Source: Campylobacterota bacterium (GTDB lineage: Bacteria; Campylobacterota; Campylobacteria; Campylobacterales; Sulfurovaceae). Taken from it: a stretch of DNA of 9,742 nt. A model generated the notes under the pieces. It had not been told where the DNA came from and made no database searches. It worked only from the letters and a program-made list of their open reading frames with translations. Positions 6,536-9,742 of the stretch are shown here, one piece after another. The position numbers and the translations under genes are program-made. Numbering within the stretch: position 1 is the stretch's first letter; each line of letters begins with the position of its first letter. The stretch is taken from the NCBI GenBank assembly GCA_011330645.1, contig DRQB01000141.1, forward strand, positions 1-9,742, written 5' to 3'.

Positions 6536-6841
6536 ATGAAAAAGACATTGCAATTAGGATTACTGTTTATTGGAGCATTGGCACTCTCTGTAACATTGGC
6601 TACCGCTGAAGGTAAATGTGCTAGCAGTAAATGTGACGGTGCTAAAACAGAAAAAAAATGTGATAGTGGTAAATGTGGTACAGACAAAAATAAAACAAAA
6701 TGTACTTCAGGAAAATGTGATAGTGGTAAAAAAGCACCTGCTCAAAAATGTCAAGCTGGAAAATGTGAAACAGGTAAATGTGCAGGGGCTCCTAAAAAAG
6801 CTCCAGCAAAAGGTAAATGTGGTCAAGGTAAATGTGGATAA
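6536..6841 (+). CDS. Secreted GKC-repeat peptide, HvfA-like metallophore precursor candidate
   Basis: A 101-residue protein and the longest of the three Cys-rich peptides. It has a Sec signal peptide (1-24, ending LATA) with no lipobox, so the mature chain should be free in the periplasm and start with EGKC. Eleven cysteines (28, 33, 42, 47, 56, 61, 72, 77, 82, 95, 100) all follow Lys; seven are GKC. The C-terminus is GKCGQGKCG, matching the doubled EGKCG-type repeat of HvfA. The block GKCAGAPKKAPAKGKC resembles GKCKGAPKAKKC and GKCAGAKK in the two lipoproteins. ATG 6536 is preferred to 6503, which lies inside doxX, because AAGGA is 8 nt upstream and the signal peptide begins there. It is the second gene of the doxX operon and is followed by a strong terminator. 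No MNIO enzyme or partner is encoded nearby. Confidence 0.8.
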   Translation: MKKTLQLGLLFIGALALSVTLATAEGKCASSKCDGAKTEKKCDSGKCGTDKNKTKCTSGKCDSGKKAPAQKCQAGKCETGKCAGAPKKAPAKGKCGQGKCG

Positions 6842-6865
6842 TCTACCCAGCTTGACCTCTTCTTG

Positions 6866-6896
6866 AAACTCCTCTATCTAAAGGTAGAGGAGTTTT
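6866..6896 (+). terminator. Rho-independent terminator of the doxX-peptide operon
   Basis: AAACTCCTCTA (6866-6876) pairs perfectly with TAGAGGAGTTT (6885-6895), and the stem can grow by two pairs (one G-U) to leave a TAAA loop. The descending arm ends in TTTT. It begins 24 nt after the peptide stop. Confidence 0.85.
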
Positions 6897-6916
6897 ACCT
6901 CTCTCGCATAAATCAT

Positions 6917-6924
6917 TGTATAAT
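6917..6924 (+). promoter_or_regulatory. Promoter of the coiled-coil lipoprotein gene
   Basis: A perfect TATAAT at 6919-6924, directly after TG, 26 nt before the ATG. It follows the terminator, so the lipoprotein and the FTR-rhodanese gene form a separate transcription unit. No TACACAT repeat is present here. Confidence 0.55.
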
Positions 6925-6950
6925 GTATCTATACAAAAAAAAGGATACTT

Positions 6951-7565
6951 ATGCGCTACTTACTGTTTACATTTATTTTATTATTTTCATTTTCAGGCTG
7001 TAATGATAACTCCAAAAAAGTTTCACAGGACGCTAAAATAACACAAGAAGCAAAAGCTGAAAAACAAGCATTACTAGCAGAACTCAAAGCAAAAGATGAA
7101 GCCCTACAAAAAGCAAGACAAGAAGCAAAAATAGCAAAAGAAAAACTTTTATCTGAAGAAAAAGAAAAAAAAGAAGCATTTATTGCGAATCAAAAACACA
7201 AAAAAGAAATAGAAAAAAAATCCAAACAAAATGAGAAACTTTCCCAAGTGGGTATTACTGTCCAAGACAATACCATTACCATAGATACCAACAAAACCAA
7301 AGATTTCTTTGAGGCAATAGGAAAAAATCTTGGGGAAAAACTCAAAAAAATGACACAAGATCTTGAAAAAGGTATACTTAAAGATGAAAATGCTGGTGTT
7401 GATATTGATGATAAGCATATCAATATTGATCTCAATAAAACCAAAGATTTTTTAGAAGCTTGGGGTAAAAAAATGCAAGGCTTTGTCAAAGAGTTTGATA
7501 CTATGGCAAAAGAAATGGATACACAAACGAAACCGTTAGACACTCATAACATTAAAGGAAACTAA
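6951..7565 (+). CDS. Coiled-coil lipoprotein with a duplicated module, function unknown
   Basis: A 204-residue lipoprotein not recognised as a named family. The signal peptide ends in FSGC (Cys17). Residues about 25-98 are almost entirely Lys, Glu, Ala and Gln and should form a long charged coiled coil. Then come two copies of a 34-residue module (101-134 and 149-182), about 16 of 34 positions identical, each with a xxIxID strand-like part followed by NKTKDFxEAxGK and an amphipathic helix. The architecture suggests a membrane-anchored stalk presenting two small binding modules in the periplasm, which is inference. AAGGA stands 5 nt before the ATG. Its stop overlaps the next start (TAATG), so it is translationally coupled to the FTR-rhodanese protein. 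The gene is very A-rich with two A8 runs, explained by Lys codons. Confidence 0.7.
   Translation: MRYLLFTFILLFSFSGCNDNSKKVSQDAKITQEAKAEKQALLAELKAKDEALQKARQEAKIAKEKLLSEEKEKKEAFIANQKHKKEIEKKSKQNEKLSQVGITVQDNTITIDTNKTKDFFEAIGKNLGEKLKKMTQDLEKGILKDENAGVDIDDKHINIDLNKTKDFLEAWGKKMQGFVKEFDTMAKEMDTQTKPLDTHNIKGN
7251..7496 (+). repeat. Tandem protein-module duplication in the lipoprotein
   Basis: Module 1 is encoded at 7251-7352 and module 2 at 7395-7496. The strongest conservation is ID-x-NKTKDF-x-EA-x-GK. The DNA still shares the 14-mer AAAACCAAAGATTT, so the duplication has diverged but is recognisable at both levels. Confidence 0.65.
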
Positions 7566-8305
7566 TGCAACAAATAGATATGAACTCAGCCGAATTTCAA
7601 GCTGAAATGGAAAAAACATCAAAATTTGTAGAAAAAGTCTATGACCAGTTTGGATGGGTTCCCAATCCAAATGAAGAAGTTAACGAAGGTGTCACTATGG
7701 GACTTGCCAGAAATAAACTCATCTATGGTAAACGTTTTTGTCCTTGTTTTATGGTGATAGGTGAGACTAAAGAGGAACAAAAAGCAGCAGACAACCGTAT
7801 CTGTCCATGTAAACCTGCTATAGAAAAAGAGATACCCGAAGATGGGCTCTGCCATTGTGGTATCTTCTGTACCCCAGAATACGCAGCAGCCCAAGCACAA
7901 CATGATGAGATAGAAGAAGTAGTACACGCACATTCCAAAGGTCTCACTAAAGAACAGGCTGAAACTCTTCTTCAACAAGAGCAACTTGATGGCGATGAAC
8001 TGGAAGCTCTCATAGAAGCGCGTAAACTTGGCATGGTACACTTTACACTGGTTGACACCAGAGAGTTCATGGAGTTCCAAATGGGACACATCGTAGGTAC
8101 AGACACCCTTGTGCCTACCTCACAGTTCTACGCCAAAGTAGAAGAAGAACTCGCAGGCAAAAAGTCTGAACAGATTATAGTCTATTGCCATTCAGGTAGC
8201 AGAAGCTTTCAAGTACAACACGCTATGAAAGGGATGGGCTTTGAAAAAGTAGGTAATCTACGTCCCGGAATTATTGGTTATGCTGGAGAAACGCAAAGAG
8301 GTTGA
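7565..8305 (+). CDS. Ferredoxin-thioredoxin reductase catalytic domain fused to a rhodanese domain
   Basis: A 246-residue cytoplasmic fusion protein. The N-terminal part (about 10-110) carries the complete FTR catalytic-chain signature: CPC (59-61), CPC (80-82) and CHC (96-98), which in plant-type FTR bind a [4Fe-4S] cluster next to a redox-active disulfide. Spacings (18 and 13 residues) are longer than the classic 16 and 8. A helical linker (about 112-156) leads to a rhodanese domain (about 157-246) with LVDTREFMEFQMGHI and the active-site loop CHSGSRS (Cys208). FTR reduces thioredoxin-like proteins with ferredoxin electrons; rhodanese carries persulfide sulfur. A joint role in ferredoxin-driven thiol or persulfide reduction is inference. 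The partner ferredoxin and an FTR variable chain are not in the window. It is coupled to the lipoprotein gene by TAATG, with AAAGGA 5 nt upstream of the ATG. Confidence 0.85.
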   Translation: MQQIDMNSAEFQAEMEKTSKFVEKVYDQFGWVPNPNEEVNEGVTMGLARNKLIYGKRFCPCFMVIGETKEEQKAADNRICPCKPAIEKEIPEDGLCHCGIFCTPEYAAAQAQHDEIEEVVHAHSKGLTKEQAETLLQQEQLDGDELEALIEARKLGMVHFTLVDTREFMEFQMGHIVGTDTLVPTSQFYAKVEEELAGKKSEQIIVYCHSGSRSFQVQHAMKGMGFEKVGNLRPGIIGYAGETQRG

Positions 8306-8342
8306 TATAAATTAAAAATTTTGGAAATAAGTTAAGTGGGAA

Positions 8343-8362
8343 TGAGGAGCCGAAGCTCCTCA
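8343..8362 (-). terminator. Terminator hairpin of rpmI-rplT with a UUCG tetraloop
   Basis: A perfect 8-bp stem (8343-8350 with 8355-8362). On the minus strand the loop is C(UUCG)G, the extra-stable tetraloop common in terminators. It lies 23 nt past the rplT stop. The T run after it is broken (TTCCCACTTAAC), and it may also block read-through from the convergent FTR-rhodanese gene. Confidence 0.65.
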
Positions 8363-8385
8363 AGAGATAACTAACGAAAAGTTAA

Positions 8386-8742
8386 TTATTTAGCAAGTGC
8401 CGCTTTAGAAGCTTCAGCTACTTTTGTAAATGACTCAGGTGCATTCATTGCCATATCAGCAAGAATTTTTCTATCAAGTTCAATGTTCGCTACTTTTAAA
8501 CCATGCATAAATGTAGAGTAATTCATACCATTAAGTCTTGTAGCCGCATTGATACGCGTGATCCACAATCTTCTGAAATCTCTTTTCTTCTGTCTTCTAT
8601 CTCTGTAAGCATATACTAATGAACGCTCAAGTTGTTCCTTCGCTTTTCTGAAGTGTTTTCTTCTACCACTGTAGAACCCTCTCGCTTGTTTTAATAGTCT
8701 TTTGTGTCTTCTAGTTCTTACGACACCAGTTTTTACTCTCAT
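8386..8742 (-). CDS. rplT: 50S ribosomal protein L20
   Basis: An early-assembly 23S rRNA-binding protein of the large subunit. The 118-residue length and the sequence are standard: MRVKTG start, KRLLKQARGFYSGRRKHFRKAKEQLERSLVYAYRDRRQKKRDFRRLWITRINAA-type basic N-terminal half, then the globular part with GLKVANIELDRKILADMA. The start is supported by AAAGGA 5 nt before the ATG (8748-8753). It follows rpmI after an unusually long, structured spacer. L20 is known to repress its own operon in E. coli and B. subtilis by binding mRNA structure, so that spacer may matter here. Confidence 0.98.
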   Translation of the reverse strand: MRVKTGVVRTRRHKRLLKQARGFYSGRRKHFRKAKEQLERSLVYAYRDRRQKKRDFRRLWITRINAATRLNGMNYSTFMHGLKVANIELDRKILADMAMNAPESFTKVAEASKAALAK

Positions 8743-8853
8743 GGTTATCCTTTACCTTATCTGTTTAAGAATCGGTGTTAAGCATTCTCTCTGCTTAAAC
8801 TTGCCCCTAATCGGGGGATTATTGCTTGTGAAATGCTACTAGTGTTAACTAGT
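8743..8853 (-). promoter_or_regulatory. Structured rpmI-rplT spacer with alternative pairings
   Basis: On the minus strand, in order: ACTAGT-TAAC-ACTAGT spanning the rpmI stop (8853-8838); a C/G-rich hairpin, CCCC-GATTA-GGGG-like (8817-8804); then three segments in which GTTTAAGCA (8800-8792) can pair with either TGCTTAA (8784-8778) or CTTAAAC (8769-8763), 7 bp each. The last segment lies just upstream of the rplT Shine-Dalgarno. There is no T run, so a translational switch or processing site is likelier than a terminator. Confidence 0.4.
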
Positions 8854-9040
8854 TAATCATCTCTTTAATGTTTTTTGCATCAACAGGGTCAACGTGTTTA
8901 GGACTTCTCATACTTCTGTGATGTTTACCATCAACTTTAGTAAGGATGTGTGATCTATACGCAGTTCCTCTTTTGATTTTGCCGCTTTTTTTAACTTTAA
9001 AACGCTTAACAGCGCCTTTTACACTTTTCATTTTTGGCAT
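8849..9040 (-). CDS. rpmI: 50S ribosomal protein L35
   Basis: A small basic large-subunit protein of 63 residues, normal for the family, with MPKMKS, AVKRFKVKKSGKIKRGTA and HILTKVDGKHHRSMR. AGGGAG stands 7 nt before the ATG; the stop is TAG. In many bacteria infC lies directly upstream, but here the upstream DNA is a promoter region shared with divergent mutS. From memory C. jejuni also has infC apart from rpmI-rplT, while H. pylori keeps them together. Confidence 0.97.
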   Translation of the reverse strand: MPKMKSVKGAVKRFKVKKSGKIKRGTAYRSHILTKVDGKHHRSMRSPKHVDPVDAKNIKEMIN

Positions 9041-9108
9041 ATGCTTACTCCCTATAGAATTTTCTACACCTCAAAACATAAATGTTCATTGGTCTAAAAT
9101 GGGACGAT

Positions 9109-9114
9109 ATTATA
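9109..9114 (-). promoter_or_regulatory. -10 box of the rpmI-rplT operon
   Basis: A perfect TATAAT on the minus strand, 68 nt before the rpmI start, preceded by a G/T-rich TTTGGG. The -35 is weak. The leader of about 60 nt shows no obvious L20-type pseudoknot by eye. Confidence 0.45.
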
Positions 9115-9171
9115 CCCAAATTATCTGAAATATATCTAACGTAAAAGTACACCGATAACTCTAACCCCATT

Positions 9172-9177
9172 TATGAT
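9172..9177 (+). promoter_or_regulatory. Candidate -10 box of mutS
   Basis: TATGAT, about 33 nt before the mutS start, in the 160-nt spacer between rpmI and mutS. No clear -35 is seen. Confidence 0.3.
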
Positions 9178-9210
9178 AAAATCTATCAACCAAAAACGAG
9201 GGCTATGCTA

Positions 9211-9742
9211 GTGGACAAAATCACCGAAATACTTTCTCAAAAAAAGAAACTTCTTACAGAGATTTACTTTGATTTACAGCTTCACTTTGAAGAGAAATAT
9301 GGCAAAGACGCTCTCGTACTTATGGAGATAGGCACATTCTTTGAAGTCTACGAAGTCAATAATGACGAGATGAAGGTTGGTAAAGCCAAAGAGATCGCCG
9401 AACTACTCAATATTCAGCTCACTCGCAAAAGTAAAGCCATCTTGGAGAACTCCGTCTCCAACCCACTTTTAGCAGGTGTGCCTGCAGTATCACTCGACCG
9501 TTATCTCTCAAGACTTATTGATACCAAAAAATACACGATTATTGTTGTCAAACAAAAAGGAGAAATGCCTAACATTAAGCGTTATGTCTCCAATATAATC
9601 TCTCCGGGAACTAACTTTGAGTACTTGAATGAACCTACCGAGAACAACATCGTCTCACTACTCATCGATGAGAATGCAGGCATCTACTCTGTTGGGTATG
9701 CAGCCATTGATGTGAGTACAGGTAAAACGATTTGTAATGAAA
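9211..9742 (+). CDS. mutS: DNA mismatch repair protein MutS, N-terminal part (runs off the window)
   Basis: Mismatch-binding ATPase, of which only domain I and the beginning of the connector domain are visible. The mismatch-recognition motif is GTFFEVYE (residues 43-50 counted from ATG 9205), in place of the usual GDFYE; Phe-Phe-Glu keeps the F-x-E needed to stack on the mismatch. Also present are AGVPAVSLDRYLSRLID, the R-x-(V/I)-xPGT-like RYVSNIISPGT, and YSVGYAAIDVSTGK. Start choice: GAGGG (9198-9202) is 8 nt before GTG 9211 but only 2 nt before the in-frame ATG 9205, so GTG is preferred, though ATG 9205 is possible. The reading frame is open to the window end. The GTFFE form and the host group suggest the MutS7 subfamily, which ends in an HNH nuclease; that end is outside the window. 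Confidence 0.9.
   Translation, partial: MDKITEILSQKKKLLTEIYFDLQLHFEEKYGKDALVLMEIGTFFEVYEVNNDEMKVGKAKEIAELLNIQLTRKSKAILENSVSNPLLAGVPAVSLDRYLSRLIDTKKYTIIVVKQKGEMPNIKRYVSNIISPGTNFEYLNEPTENNIVSLLIDENAGIYSVGYAAIDVSTGKTICNE

Noticed and set aside
7157..7222. A8 runs in the lipoprotein gene as phase-variation tracts
   Set aside because: They are explained by Lys/Glu codons in a coiled coil; there is no sign of a broken frame nearby.
8946..9128. 60-residue plus-strand frame across the rpmI start region
   Set aside because: It is antisense to L35 and runs into the promoter spacer; nothing supports translation.

Overview
The window looks like a chromosomal segment of a free-living Campylobacterota (epsilonproteobacterial) species, most likely Sulfurovum/Sulfurimonas-like. 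Reasons: AT-rich DNA, a two-gene gluconate-dehydrogenase-type pair resembling Cj0414/Cj0415 of Campylobacter jejuni, an rpmI-rplT pair with no infC directly upstream, and a MutS with the GTFFE-type N-terminus expected of the epsilonproteobacterial MutS lineage. The genus is an inference; no marker gene fixes it.

Layout. Positions 1-24 hold the 5' end of a tRNA (minus strand, probably Gly). ilvD (145-1833, +) follows, with its own extended -10 promoter and a terminator. Next, on the minus strand, are a secreted LysM + NlpC/P60 peptidoglycan hydrolase (1893-2747, TTG start) and a two-gene unit of a Tat-exported gluconate 2-dehydrogenase subunit 3-like protein and a GMC flavoprotein (5089 down to 2920).

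The accessory core is 5181-6841 on the plus strand. It encodes three small exported peptides rich in Gly-Lys-Cys: two lipoproteins (5250-5513 and 5662-5910) and one Sec-secreted peptide (6536-6841). The third is in an operon with a DoxX-family membrane protein (6079-6516). All 26 cysteines of the mature peptide chains (lipid-anchor Cys excluded) directly follow a lysine, and two peptides end in GKCG-x-GKCG. This closely resembles the EGKCG repeats of HvfA-type precursors, whose cysteines are converted by an MNIO (DUF692) enzyme to copper-binding oxazolone/thioamide groups; DoxX proteins are typical companions. No MNIO or partner gene lies in the window, so this appears to be a dispersed or orphan set of metallophore/metal-buffer precursors. 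A PhoB-box-like direct repeat, TACACAT-N4-TACACAT, occurs upstream of the first peptide (one mismatch) and upstream of doxX (perfect), suggesting shared control by an OmpR/PhoB-type regulator.

Downstream, a coiled-coil lipoprotein with a duplicated 34-residue module (6951-7565) is translationally coupled (TAATG) to an unusual fusion of a ferredoxin-thioredoxin reductase catalytic domain and a rhodanese (7565-8305). The minus-strand rplT and rpmI genes follow, separated by a 106-nt spacer with mutually exclusive hairpins. The window ends inside a divergent mutS, possibly MutS7-type. The thiol, metal and sulfur theme (Cys peptides, DoxX, Fe-S thiol reductase plus sulfurtransferase) is suggestive, but the only functional links visible are proximity and the shared operator-like repeat.
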